Assembly (NCBI GenBank): GCA_013288685.1
Contig: JABDBM010000014.1
Coordinates: 1-64,000 of the forward strand
DNA: 64,000 bases
Reading direction: 5' to 3'
Origin: Bacteroidota bacterium
Lineage (GTDB): Bacteria > Bacteroidota > Bacteroidia > Sphingobacteriales > Sphingobacteriaceae
Positions within the stretch are counted from its first letter, which is position 1. Each line of letters starts with the position of its first letter. The position numbers and the translations under genes are program-made. Under the pieces are notes generated by a model. The model saw nothing but the letters and a program-made list of their open reading frames with translations. It had not been told where the DNA came from and searched no databases. Shown here one piece after another: positions 42,211-50,955 of this stretch.

Positions 42211-42804
42211 TTAAGCACCTATGGTACCTGTCTTCACATCCCCGCTTCGTGCGTAATTGGCAAAAATAACCCCGCTTGGCGTAACACAGCTCCCGGTTAA
42301 TTTAAACGACGCCGGAAATGACTCATCGCTAAATAGCTTTTTCCCTTTACCCAGAATCACCGGGTATGTTTTCAGCCAAAGTTCGTCCACCAAATCATGT
42401 TTCAGCAGTAACTGAACCAGTTCGCCGCTGCCCCAAACTTTGATGTCAGCACCTTCCGAATTTTTGAGCTTTTCGATGTCTGCCACGCTTGTAAAAAACA
42501 CCGAGTTTTCCCAGGACGATGCTGTCATGGTGTTGGACAAAACGTATTTTGTCACGTTGTTAATGCCCGGCCAATAGTCCGCATGTTCGGGCCAGTAGCC
42601 CGCAAAAATCTCAAAGGTTTTTCTGCCCAGCAGAATATCTGTAGCTTCCATTTGCTTTTGCATCATCGTACCCGAAACGTCGTCGCTATAAGGGGCCGAC
42701 CAACCGCCATATTTGAAGCCGCCCGAGGTATCTTCTTCTGGTCCGCCCGGTGCTTGCATCACGCCGTCTAATGTAATAAATGTTAAAACGATTATCTTTC
42801 TCAT
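42211..42804 (-). CDS. Dihydrofolate reductase family protein (RibD C-terminal type)
   Basis: The 197-residue protein has the fold start VLTFITLDGVMQAPGGPEED, the motif TDILLGRKTFEIFAGYWPEH, and VWGSGELVQLLLKHDLVDEL with GKGKKLFSD, all typical of the YyaP/YwjB-like DHFR group. It should reduce a pteridine- or pyrimidine-like substrate with NADPH. It is not the main FolA, which is about 160 residues with a different substrate loop. Convergent with the AI-2E gene. Confidence 0.9.
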   Translation of the reverse strand: MRKIIVLTFITLDGVMQAPGGPEEDTSGGFKYGGWSAPYSDDVSGTMMQKQMEATDILLGRKTFEIFAGYWPEHADYWPGINNVTKYVLSNTMTASSWENSVFFTSVADIEKLKNSEGADIKVWGSGELVQLLLKHDLVDELWLKTYPVILGKGKKLFSDESFPASFKLTGSCVTPSGVIFANYARSGDVKTGTIGA

Positions 42805-43031
42805 ATTATTTTTCCTCCTTTTGTGGTTGCATTATAACAAATGTAGAAATTACACCCTTACCGGGGAATAGTAACCTCAAAAAAGCGGGGCGGCACACCA
42901 GCTATAGTTTAAATATAAATTACCTTTTTTAATTTTTAGCTATAAATTGTCACAACAGTTAAGTTTTTACAGCTGCAAAGTAAATGGGTATATGAATTGC
43001 TGTATTGGTTTGACATTATAGCCTTGTTGTT

Positions 43032-43886
43032 ATGAAAAAAAATCTTACTCCTTTAGTCCTTATAGTAGCAGCCTGCCTGTTTGGTTTTACATCCTGTAAA
43101 AAATATGCTGCAGAAACCCCCGTGCAAAAAACCAATACGGTTGATTCAAAGCTGTTTGCCAGCCAGTTTGCAGTGAGCTTTTATAAATCTGTTACCGGCG
43201 TGTATGGCGGCGCCGACATAAAAAATGGGATAAAGGTATCGGCAGTAGCCCCTGCAGCTAAAAAAGGCCCGGTTATGTTCGGCATCGACCCCATGTGCGG
43301 TTACGTAATAGATACCGTTACCGCCGATAAATCCAGCGTGATAAATGACACCACAACTTACGACTACGGCGGCCAATTTAAATTTACGTATACCTGCAGC
43401 GCAACCACGCTCGACGGTTATATTAACGATAACAGTTTCTACAGCAACACCCGCACCACTAACACCTGGGATACGGTGCATATAAGCCAACAGTACACCG
43501 TGAAGGCCCTTGACAACACCTACAAATTGGTTTCTATGGACGGCCAGTTAATAAACTTCGAGCTTAAACAAATATTTAACGGCCCGTTTTATATGTCGTA
43601 CGTCAACTCGGTTAACTCCAATGTTAAATCAACAAAGGTTACCTATACCCTGCATGGCGTTAAGGTGGATGTTAGCAGCGGTATACCTGATATAACTGCC
43701 GGCACAGCGGATATAGTGATACTTCTAACGCAAATAGATATTCACCACCCGCTTCCGCCAAGCTTTATGTTCGGCGGCGGTAAAATTACATTTTTAGGGG
43801 GCCACCTGGCCAGGGTAGAAGCACAATTCGACGGTCCGCCGGTAGCTTATACGGTTAATATGCTTACGGGAGAGATAGTTAATTAA
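43032..43886 (+). CDS. Lipoprotein of unknown function
   Basis: The 284-residue protein has a lipoprotein signal (LTPLVLIVAACLFGFTSCKK, lipid Cys22). The mature part is beta-rich with many Thr/Asn/Asp, for example KFTYTCSATTLDGYINDNSF, TYKLVSMDGQLINFELKQIF, and a C-terminal FMFGGGKITFLGGHLARVEA. No named domain recognised. Surface or periplasmic location is expected. The gap upstream (42805-43031) shows no other feature. Confidence 0.7.
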   Translation: MKKNLTPLVLIVAACLFGFTSCKKYAAETPVQKTNTVDSKLFASQFAVSFYKSVTGVYGGADIKNGIKVSAVAPAAKKGPVMFGIDPMCGYVIDTVTADKSSVINDTTTYDYGGQFKFTYTCSATTLDGYINDNSFYSNTRTTNTWDTVHISQQYTVKALDNTYKLVSMDGQLINFELKQIFNGPFYMSYVNSVNSNVKSTKVTYTLHGVKVDVSSGIPDITAGTADIVILLTQIDIHHPLPPSFMFGGGKITFLGGHLARVEAQFDGPPVAYTVNMLTGEIVN

Positions 43887-43926
43887 CACCAAACGGGAGC
43901 TATCCAGCCTGACCTTGATTGCAATT

Positions 43927-44691
43927 TTAGTCCCAAATTCCGTTTTGTTCAGTCAGAATTATGGGAAGCCCGTCTGTTACAATTATTGTATGCTCGTGCT
44001 GCACGCTAAAGCCGCCTTTATCACCAATTAAGGTAAAACCATCGGGAGCCTCAACGGCCCAGGAGGAATCGGTGGTGATAAAGGTTTCTATTGCCACAAC
44101 CGTATCCTTCCGGAATCGTCGCTGGTCCAGTCGGTCGCGGTAATTCAAAATCGCGTCGGGCAGTTCATGCAGTGCCCGGCCTAAACCATGGCCGCCCAGG
44201 TTCTTGATCACCTTGTAGCCATGCTTTTTAGCTTCACTTTCAATCAACCCACCTATTTCATTTATTTTAACGCCTCCTTTAATCGCGTTGATGGCTTTTC
44301 TCAATATCTCCCGGGATGTTTCAACCAGGTCGGTTTGTTGATAGATATCCCTACCAACAATAAATGAACCGCCGTTGTCCGACCAATAGCCATCCAGTTC
44401 GGCCGAAACGTCGATATTCAGTAAATCACCCTCCCGGATAATCCGGTTAGCCGAAGGTACACCATGGCATACTTCGTTGTTGATACTGATGCAGGTATAG
44501 CCCGGAAATTGATAGGTTACATAAGGCGCCGACTTTGCCCCAAATTTTTCTAACAACTGACTACCGTAATTATCCAGCTCTTTAGTGCTCATTCCCGCAC
44601 AGGCGTATGCGCGCATCTCCTTTAAAGTTAATGCAACAGCCTCGCTTGCTCTTCTCATCCCGGCAAGGTCGTTTTCACTCGTTATTATCAT
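43927..44691 (-). CDS. map: Type I methionine aminopeptidase
   Basis: The 254-residue dimetal enzyme removes the starting Met. All five ligands are visible: Asp in AELDGYWSDNGG (two Asp), His in GHGLGRALHE, Glu in VAIETFIT and Glu in VQHEHTIIV. The substrate-side His is in NEVCHGVPS. Length and motifs match MetAP-Ia. The gene lies outside a ribosomal protein cluster, where a second map often stands in Bacteroidota, so this may be an extra copy. Confidence 0.93.
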   Translation of the reverse strand: MIITSENDLAGMRRASEAVALTLKEMRAYACAGMSTKELDNYGSQLLEKFGAKSAPYVTYQFPGYTCISINNEVCHGVPSANRIIREGDLLNIDVSAELDGYWSDNGGSFIVGRDIYQQTDLVETSREILRKAINAIKGGVKINEIGGLIESEAKKHGYKVIKNLGGHGLGRALHELPDAILNYRDRLDQRRFRKDTVVAIETFITTDSSWAVEAPDGFTLIGDKGGFSVQHEHTIIVTDGLPIILTEQNGIWD

Positions 44692-44826
44692 AAATGTTAA
44701 TGTTGGGTCAAAATTACAGGATAGATATCATCCCCAATAGTATAAGTTGGACATTTGAATACATGCGATTTGTCATTCTGACATTTTAAATCACAATCCA
44801 TTTTAAAGTTGAGCTTATAAATTGAA

Positions 44827-44834
44827 TATATTTG
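44827..44834 (+). promoter_or_regulatory. Bacteroidota-type -7 box (TATATTTG)
   Basis: This exact TAnnTTTG match lies only five bases before the ATG at 44840. If used, transcription would start at or inside the start codon, so the mRNA would be leaderless or translation starts later. Confidence 0.4.
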
Positions 44835-44839
44835 CCTTT

Positions 44840-45703
44840 ATGCCCATCAATTTTTTTAAACAGTTAGCCATTCAAAATGGCGATGATATCTTCAGGATAG
44901 TCCCTCCAGAGCATTTGAAAGATATTGTGGAAGGATGCTACCTGGTTAAAGCAAGCCGGGCCAGGGAGAAGGAACTGTTTTTTAACGACGGTTACCCCGT
45001 GATAGCGCTGATGCAAAACAGAAACGAAAAAGTAAGGGTAACTATTGAGGGCCAAACAAAATGCGTAGGTAACACCTGGGTTTGCGGCGGCGTCCTCAAA
45101 AATATTTATGGTGAACCCGGAACCCATTTCGGGGATTTCCTGGTTATTCGTTTTTACCCGATAACTTTCTTCAAATTATTTGGTATGGATGAAGATTGCT
45201 TTCAAACAAAACAGATTTTTGACTTATCCGAAATAGCCGGACCTAACTTTGAAAAATTTAAGGAAGCTTATTATAGTTGCGCTTCCGCAGATGAAAGAAT
45301 GCAAGTAATAACAGGTTTTCTTTCGGAGAAAATGAATACCTATAATTACCCAAAAGTACTGATTGATATACAAAATCATATAGACAAGCAGGGCAATCTC
45401 GCCGTTAAGGATATTTTGGATGGCTATTCCACCCGCCTCAACTATAAATGGCTGGAAAGAAATTTTAGAAAACATTTCGGCATTTCGCCCCAAAACTATA
45501 TCCTGCGAAGACGTTTTTTGAACGCTTATCTTGATCTGGATGCTGTTACCACTAAAGACCTTTTACAAGTAGCTTTGAATAATGGCTATTATGATGATAA
45601 CCATTTTATAAAAGACTTCCGGCGGTTTTCGGGGGTTGCGCCGAGGACGTATTTTAACAGGGTGTTAAAAGCCCCGCTGTCCGAAGTCTGTGACTTCGGA
45701 TGA
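44840..45703 (+). CDS. AraC family transcriptional regulator
   Basis: From ATG 44840 the protein is 287 residues. The N-terminal part (about 1-150) is a sensor domain of the DUF6597-like type (IVPPEHLKDIVEGCYLVKAS, then VCGGVLKNIYGEPGTHFGDF). The C-terminal part has the two AraC HTH motifs: YSTRLNYKWLERNFRKHFGI SPQNYILRRR and DLLQVALNNGYYDDNHFIKD FRRFSGVAPRTYF. An in-frame TTG at 44822 is less likely. The last nine or so residues (LSEVCDFG) are encoded by the left arm of a palindromic element that begins inside the gene. The target is unknown. Confidence 0.87.
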   Translation: MPINFFKQLAIQNGDDIFRIVPPEHLKDIVEGCYLVKASRAREKELFFNDGYPVIALMQNRNEKVRVTIEGQTKCVGNTWVCGGVLKNIYGEPGTHFGDFLVIRFYPITFFKLFGMDEDCFQTKQIFDLSEIAGPNFEKFKEAYYSCASADERMQVITGFLSEKMNTYNYPKVLIDIQNHIDKQGNLAVKDILDGYSTRLNYKWLERNFRKHFGISPQNYILRRRFLNAYLDLDAVTTKDLLQVALNNGYYDDNHFIKDFRRFSGVAPRTYFNRVLKAPLSEVCDFG

Positions 45704-45863
45704 CTAAGTTGGTAGTCTGTGACTACAGTGCCTGATAATTGAGGAAATCGTTTTAACCGCTGCGAACGATACGGCCCTTATTAAATATACGAAATAAGTA
45801 CCTTTGTCTACTGTAGTCACAGACTACAGGCATAGCGTATCCGAAGTCACAGACTTCGGACAG
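45677..45863. repeat. Nested inverted repeat with CCGAAGTCTGTGACTTCGG and GTAGTCTGTGACTAC (family I)
   Basis: The left arm (45677-45732) contains two hairpins, CCGAAGTCTGTGACTTCGG and GTAGTCTGTGACTAC. The right arm (45811-45863) is its reverse complement. The left arm includes the end of the AraC coding region. The two hairpin words share the core GTCTGTGAC. Confidence 0.88.
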
Positions 45864-45906
45864 CAGATGTGAAGTAATTTTTTACACTAACTTTATAAGA
45901 AAATTT

Positions 45907-46458
45907 ATGACCGGCAGACTTTTTTCAATTCTAATTATTTTCATCATTGTTTTCAGTTCTTACCAAAGTCAGAAGGTAACAGAACAACGAGTTGATACTG
46001 CACAGTCGACCCAAATCGCAATTGGCCGTGAACCAAATTATAACTATGTAATTGAAGTACCTCAAGGATGGACGACACGTGACACGACATTGAATGGGGT
46101 GAGGTTCCGTTTTCTGCTTTCCCCACCTTCACTTACTGCGGACCGTCCTATGGGCAACATTATAATTGCCAGCATGGAAGGTCGAAACATTGCTGACTTT
46201 ACGACAAGAAATATGGCCTATTTGAAATCAAAATTGCAAGGAACCGTTATCTTAGAAAGAGGAAATATCGAATCATCAAGCTATAATGGACAATGGTTTA
46301 CCTATACGAAAATACAGAATGGTATAGTTAGAGATATGATAAACTACATAATTCCACTGAATGGTTATGCCTACATGATTACTTGTGGGTCAAACAAAGG
46401 CAGCATTGACAAGTACAGAGCGATATTCGATAAAATAGCTAAATCGTTCAAAGGCTAA
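45907..46458 (+). CDS. Secreted PsbP-like hypothetical protein
   Basis: The 183-residue protein has a hydrophobic start (LFSILIIFIIVFSSYQSQ), either a signal peptide or an anchor. The mature part is one alpha-beta sandwich: YNYVIEVPQGWTTRDTTLNG, FRFLLSPPSLTADRPMGNII, IIPLNGYAYMITCGSNKGSI, and the end DKYRAIFDKIAKSFKG. The VPxGW and FxxIxxSF positions are the hallmarks of PsbP/DUF1795-type domains. Function unknown. TAACTTTA at 45890-45897 is a weak -7 candidate. Confidence 0.65.
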   Translation: MTGRLFSILIIFIIVFSSYQSQKVTEQRVDTAQSTQIAIGREPNYNYVIEVPQGWTTRDTTLNGVRFRFLLSPPSLTADRPMGNIIIASMEGRNIADFTTRNMAYLKSKLQGTVILERGNIESSSYNGQWFTYTKIQNGIVRDMINYIIPLNGYAYMITCGSNKGSIDKYRAIFDKIAKSFKG

Positions 46459-46518
46459 ACCGCGCAAATCCAAGGTAATTTAATCAGAGATTATAAATCC
46501 GGACTGACGAAGATAGAG

Positions 46519-47292
46519 TCAATCTTGGTTTTCGTACTTGTTTACAAGATCATGTATAAACATGTCGTATTCATCCCGCATCGGCAGTTCAAAATCAGTA
46601 TGCAGGGTTCGTCTATCAATTAGCACATGCTCCTTGTTCTTTGGATTAAATCCCTCCTTTTTCACATTTGTCCAATAAACGCCTATTCCTCTTTTTTGCC
46701 AGGCAGGAACGTTATTGAAATTGATACCATATTGAAAAAGTAATTCGTTCTTGGCGGCAATACTCATCCCTTCAATCTTTGCTGTAGCTTCCTTTGCGTT
46801 AAAGTTTTCGTACCTTAAACGCCAGTAGCAATGCGCATTTAACGCATTTCTATGAGCATCTTCATTACGCCATCTGAAATAATCTCCTACTAACCTCTTG
46901 TTGGGAAGTTCAGAAAGACGACAGTCAAACGCTCCCACGTGTCCCAGAAGAGCGGAAAACTTAGCACTGGCTTCGCCTGCCAGTAGGGAAATGTATTTCC
47001 TGGTCTTTCGCCCAAAAAGATTTTCGTCAGGATGAAAGAGTAATGATATTTCATCACTTTCTGTATAACCGTAAATTACGTTAAAACCGCAATTCATCAA
47101 ATGTTTTACAGTTTCAACCATTAAGTCCCGAAATTTTTCGTCGAAAGGCGCTTCGAACTTATGCACTTCTTTAGTCAGCCTGGTAAAGCCACGTCCATCA
47201 ATTCTGGCTACTATGTACATATTTGGCAAAACGCAGCGGTCATGAGAGGTTTCATAAATCCGCATTTTAACATCCAGATCATCAAATTTCAT
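46519..47292 (-). CDS. Thg1-like 3'-5' RNA polymerase (tRNA-His guanylyltransferase family)
   Basis: The 257-residue protein has the Thg1 palm domain: Asp32 in YIVARIDGRGFTRLTKE and Asp80 in GYTESDEISLLF, the two metal-binding acids, with PFDEKFRDLMVETVKHLM between them. KYISLLAGEASAKFSALLG and GDYFRWRNEDAHRNALNAHC YW follow the family order. Bacterial Thg1-like proteins add nucleotides in the 3'-5' direction to the 5' end of tRNAs and can repair 5'-truncated tRNA (family knowledge). The gene overlaps the polynucleotide-kinase-like gene by 11 bases on the same strand and is its second cistron. Together they suggest end repair of damaged RNA. Confidence 0.9.
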   Translation of the reverse strand: MKFDDLDVKMRIYETSHDRCVLPNMYIVARIDGRGFTRLTKEVHKFEAPFDEKFRDLMVETVKHLMNCGFNVIYGYTESDEISLLFHPDENLFGRKTRKYISLLAGEASAKFSALLGHVGAFDCRLSELPNKRLVGDYFRWRNEDAHRNALNAHCYWRLRYENFNAKEATAKIEGMSIAAKNELLFQYGINFNNVPAWQKRGIGVYWTNVKKEGFNPKNKEHVLIDRRTLHTDFELPMRDEYDMFIHDLVNKYENQD

Positions 47293-47728
47293 TTGACCAT
47301 TTATTTACGGTGAACGTGTTATTTTCAGCAGTTACATAATACAATTCGTCAAAACCTTCATCCATGTGTGGCAGGCTCAGACGTTTAAAAGTTCCTCTTA
47401 CACCCGTTTCCGGAATTTTCTCTTTACCAGAGCGTTGATCATTACGCGCCAACGCAACCGCCACTTTCGATTGAAAATAATAGCCAATTACTTTGAACTT
47501 ATTTGCTTTTGCTATGGCTATATACTTTGCCCTTTCTTCCTGTGATGGATTGGTGTTATCCACTACAAAAGGCTGAAACGTGACGATGCAAGTTTCAATG
47601 AACCTGAGTTCTTTATTTCTCGTATTTAACTGGTCTAAGGAAATACGCATGTGCGTTTTAAAAAACCTTTCCTTAAAAAAAGTAGTTTTCCCTGTTGCCT
47701 GAATGCCGCAAAATATTACTGCTTCCAT
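47282..47728 (-). CDS. P-loop polynucleotide kinase-like protein
   Basis: The 148-residue P-loop protein has Walker A GIQATGKTTF (residues 8-17). The second strand ends in VVDNTNPSQEER, the Asp-x-Thr/Asn-x-x pattern of T4 Pnk-type 5'-kinases. The lid region reads ALARNDQRSGKEKIPETGVR. It is short, kinase-only, without phosphatase or ligase domains. The product would put phosphate on a 5'-OH RNA end. It is the first gene of a two-gene unit with the Thg1-like gene. A small-molecule kinase of the same fold is the alternative, but the coupling to a 3'-5' RNA polymerase favours RNA. Confidence 0.8.
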   Translation of the reverse strand: MEAVIFCGIQATGKTTFFKERFFKTHMRISLDQLNTRNKELRFIETCIVTFQPFVVDNTNPSQEERAKYIAIAKANKFKVIGYYFQSKVAVALARNDQRSGKEKIPETGVRGTFKRLSLPHMDEGFDELYYVTAENNTFTVNKWSNEI

Positions 47729-47883
47729 TTTTTATAAGTGCTCAACGCTGTGGATGCAATAACGGAAGAGCTACTATTAATCCTTCCTTCTTTCATCATT
47801 AGAGCGTGTGAATTTAAAGTATTATGGTGGTTTTAATTAAAAGAGAAACTACGTATTTCAGTATTACAAATCCGGCATACCCC

Positions 47884-50487
47884 CTACCCCTCATCCATCT
47901 CCAACAACAAATTAGCAATCAAAGCCGTCCACCCGGTTTGATGGGAGGCCCCAAGCCCCTGCCCGGTATCGCCATGGAAAAACTCATAAAATAAATGATG
48001 CTCTTTAAAATGCTCCTCCTGCCACTGTTCCTGTTCTGTTGAGTGGTACTGATAGGCCCCTGCCTCGTTTACATCAAAAATTTTTAACAGCCTTTTGGTT
48101 AATTCATTGGCAATTTGTTTGAGGTTCAGTTTATTGCCGGAACGTACCGGGAATTCGTACGTGTACGAATCGCCGTAATATTCATAATACTTTCGTAGCG
48201 AGTTGATGATCAGGTAATTGATGGGCAACCATATTGGCCCGCGCCAGTTGGAGTTACCGCCAAACATGGAGCTTGAACTTTCGCCCGGCTCGTACTTAAT
48301 ACTGTATTCACTGCCCTGGTAGCCGAAAACAAAAGGCTTATCCTGGTAACATTTGGATAGCGAACGGATGCCGTAATCTGATAAAAACTCATCCTCGTCT
48401 AAAAGCCTTTTCAACAGGTGCTCCAGCCGGTCGCCAATCATAATGGCAAATAGATAGTTGCCGTCTTTGTTTTTCTTCTCGATGTCCGAGATAACTTTGG
48501 TTAAATCGGGCCGGGTGCGCCTGATGCTACCCAGCCGGGCATTAAACTCTTTGAGCTTGGCAAACAAGTCGGCGTGCATTATTTCTACCGCCAGCAATGG
48601 AATTATTCCCACAAGCGAACGGACTTTTAACCGCTTGCTTTTGCCGTTTTCAAACTGTATGGCATCATAATAGAAGGCATCTTCTTCATCCCACAAGGCC
48701 ATATCTCTTTTGCCAATATGGTGCATGGCCCAGCCAATATTTAAAAAGTGACGGAAAAATTTGGCGGCCGATTCCTCATAGGCCAGGTTATGTTGTGCCA
48801 GTTCCAGCGAAATGCGCAGCATGTTAATGGCATACATAGCCATCCAACTGGTAGCATCGGCTTGTTGCAGTTTTTTAATGCCCGGCGGCATCTGGTTCCT
48901 GTCGAAAACGCCGATATTATCCAGACCGAGGAAGCCGCCTTCAAATATATCGGTACCGTTGGCGTCCTTCTGATTTACCCACCAGGTAAAGTTCATCAAC
49001 AGCTTTTGAAACGACCGCTCCAGGAAATCCCAGTCGGATATGCCGGTCTTTTTCTTGTCGGCCTCGTATACATACCAAACACTCCAGGCATGAACGGGCG
49101 GGTTTACATCGCTAAAATTCCATTCGTAAGCCGGAATTTGTCCATTGGGATGCATATAATATTCCCGCAGGATCACCAGCAACTGCTGCTTCGCAAATTC
49201 CGGGTCGACGTGTATGAACGTAGCCGCATGGAAAGCGAGGTCCCAGGCTGCAAACCAGGGATATTCCCACTTATCGGGCATGGATATAATATTGCGGCAG
49301 GTGAGATGCTGCCAGTCATAATTACGCTGAAAGTTTCGCGGCGCCTGTTTTTCATGCGGCTCGCCAAACAGCCATTTAAATACATCGAGGTAATAAAATT
49401 GTTTGCCCCATAGTAATCCGCCTACGGTACTGCGCAATAAGCCTTTTTGTTTTTTCGATAAAGTGGCGGGCGCTAATTGCTTATAATAGGCATCGGTTTC
49501 GGCCTGGCGTGTTTTAAAAATTTCGTTAAAATCTGCCCAGGGATCTTCCATCTGCCCCTTGGTTAATCGTACTTTAAATACTTTACTTTTTCCCGGGGCT
49601 ATTTTCCCTTGCATCCAAACAGCCGTTTTGGTGCCTTTTTTTTCGGGATTTATGGTTTTTTCTTTATTTACAACGTAGTTGTTGATACCGTCTTTTACAA
49701 AACCGGTTACGTTAGCCGAATGAAAAATACGTTTGCTGTTGGTTTCATTTTCACAAAATAGTTGTTCGCCATTATCATGGTAAAGATAATAAGTGCCGTT
49801 GCGGGATGAATTTGTCTGAACACAATTGCCTGATAAAGAAGTAATTTCCGGACTGGTATAACGGGGATTATGCCGCCAATAGTTACGGAACCACAGGTGC
49901 GGCAGTACGTGGATGGCAGCTTCTTCGGGCCCACGGTTGTGTACCGTAATTTTCATCAAAATGTCCCTCGTCCCGGCCTTTGCATATTCAATATAGCAAT
50001 CAAAATAGCGGTTGTCGTTAAAAACACCGGTATCCAATATTTCAAATTCGGGACTTAAACGGTCCTTTTGATTTTTTTGCAGCAAATCCATATACGGGAA
50101 AGCAGCCTGGGGATATTTGTACAGAAATTTACAATAGGAATGCGTAGGCGAAGAGTCCAGGTGAAAATATAATTCCTTAACATCTTCGCCATGGTTTCCC
50201 TCCTGGTTGGTTAATCCAAAAAGCCTTTCTTTCAAAATAGTATCCTTACCGTTCCAAAAGGCAGGCGCCAGGCACAATACCTGCTCAATGTCGCAAAACC
50301 CGCCAATGCCATCCTCTCCCCAACGGTAGGCATAGCTTCGTGCCAGATCATGGTTTATATAGCTCCATGTATTTCCCGAAGGGCTGTAATCTTCCCTAAC
50401 TGTACCCCATTGGCGTTCAGAAAGATATGGCCCCCAAACTTTCCAATTTTTATCATTATTTGGCTGGGAAAGCCGTGCGTTTTCCAT
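47884..50487 (-). CDS. GH63-type glucosidase / MGH1-like glycoside hydrolase
   Basis: The 867-residue protein has no signal peptide. It starts with WKVWGPYLSERQWGTVREDY and carries a long (alpha/alpha)6 barrel with conserved segments WPYPWFAAWDLAFHAATFIH-like WEYPWFAAWDLAFHA, QIPAYEWNFSDVNPPVHAWS, EGGFLGLDNIGVFDR and SSSMFGGNSNWRGPIWLPIN, and a C-terminal FHGDTGQGLGASHQTGWTAL. These match the GH63 family of alpha-glucosidases, mannosylglycerate hydrolases and similar enzymes. It is probably cytoplasmic, acting on an internal alpha-glucoside. 155 bases separate it from the PNK gene downstream. Confidence 0.85.
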   Translation of the reverse strand: MENARLSQPNNDKNWKVWGPYLSERQWGTVREDYSPSGNTWSYINHDLARSYAYRWGEDGIGGFCDIEQVLCLAPAFWNGKDTILKERLFGLTNQEGNHGEDVKELYFHLDSSPTHSYCKFLYKYPQAAFPYMDLLQKNQKDRLSPEFEILDTGVFNDNRYFDCYIEYAKAGTRDILMKITVHNRGPEEAAIHVLPHLWFRNYWRHNPRYTSPEITSLSGNCVQTNSSRNGTYYLYHDNGEQLFCENETNSKRIFHSANVTGFVKDGINNYVVNKEKTINPEKKGTKTAVWMQGKIAPGKSKVFKVRLTKGQMEDPWADFNEIFKTRQAETDAYYKQLAPATLSKKQKGLLRSTVGGLLWGKQFYYLDVFKWLFGEPHEKQAPRNFQRNYDWQHLTCRNIISMPDKWEYPWFAAWDLAFHAATFIHVDPEFAKQQLLVILREYYMHPNGQIPAYEWNFSDVNPPVHAWSVWYVYEADKKKTGISDWDFLERSFQKLLMNFTWWVNQKDANGTDIFEGGFLGLDNIGVFDRNQMPPGIKKLQQADATSWMAMYAINMLRISLELAQHNLAYEESAAKFFRHFLNIGWAMHHIGKRDMALWDEEDAFYYDAIQFENGKSKRLKVRSLVGIIPLLAVEIMHADLFAKLKEFNARLGSIRRTRPDLTKVISDIEKKNKDGNYLFAIMIGDRLEHLLKRLLDEDEFLSDYGIRSLSKCYQDKPFVFGYQGSEYSIKYEPGESSSSMFGGNSNWRGPIWLPINYLIINSLRKYYEYYGDSYTYEFPVRSGNKLNLKQIANELTKRLLKIFDVNEAGAYQYHSTEQEQWQEEHFKEHHLFYEFFHGDTGQGLGASHQTGWTALIANLLLEMDEG

Positions 50488-50559
50488 AATCGTTATTCCT
50501 GATCAATTTAATTATTAAGTACGATTGGAATCTCCAAATGTCCCAAACCTTTAAAAAAT

Positions 50560-50847
50560 CTAAAATAGCAATTTTAAACTTCCCCGATAACTAACTGCGT
50601 CTGCGGAACCGGCTTTATTTTTTAAGCTATGATTTCCGGCCTTGTTTCGGTAAAATTGGTTTTTAATATGCACCAGTTTGACGCTATCCCTTAAAGCCAC
50701 GTAATCGAGGCTATCGCTCAGCGACCAGGGGTCGCGTTCAGTGCTTTTATGGGTTGTGTCCGCAGCGGTTTCGTTGGGCTGCGAACTACAGGAACCGAGC
50801 GCAAGTAAAACTGATGTTGTACAGGTGTATATAGTATACAGCTTCAT
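50560..50847 (-). CDS. Small lipoprotein
   Basis: This 95-residue product has a lipoprotein-type signal (YTIYTCTTSVLLALGSCSSQ, lipid Cys19). The mature part is polar (NETAADTTHKSTERDPWSLS) with a short helix, and no domain is recognised. Codon usage and the signal sequence support it as a gene. It lies between two glycosidase genes on the same strand, with gaps of 72 and 108 bases. Confidence 0.5.
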   Translation of the reverse strand: MKLYTIYTCTTSVLLALGSCSSQPNETAADTTHKSTERDPWSLSDSLDYVALRDSVKLVHIKNQFYRNKAGNHSLKNKAGSADAVSYRGSLKLLF

Positions 50848-50955
50848 GAAAATGGCGTTAACAAGTAGACTAAGGTATAAATTATAATTATTCGCAGATA
50901 ACCAGGTTTTCGATGCCCCGCCAATAGGCGGGGCATAAAAATTTGTGGGTGCAAA

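Noticed and set aside
47282..47728. Shikimate or gluconate kinase as the identity of the small P-loop protein
   Set aside because: The DNTNPSQEER motif and the coupling to a Thg1-like gene fit a polynucleotide kinase better, though the small-molecule option is not fully excluded.
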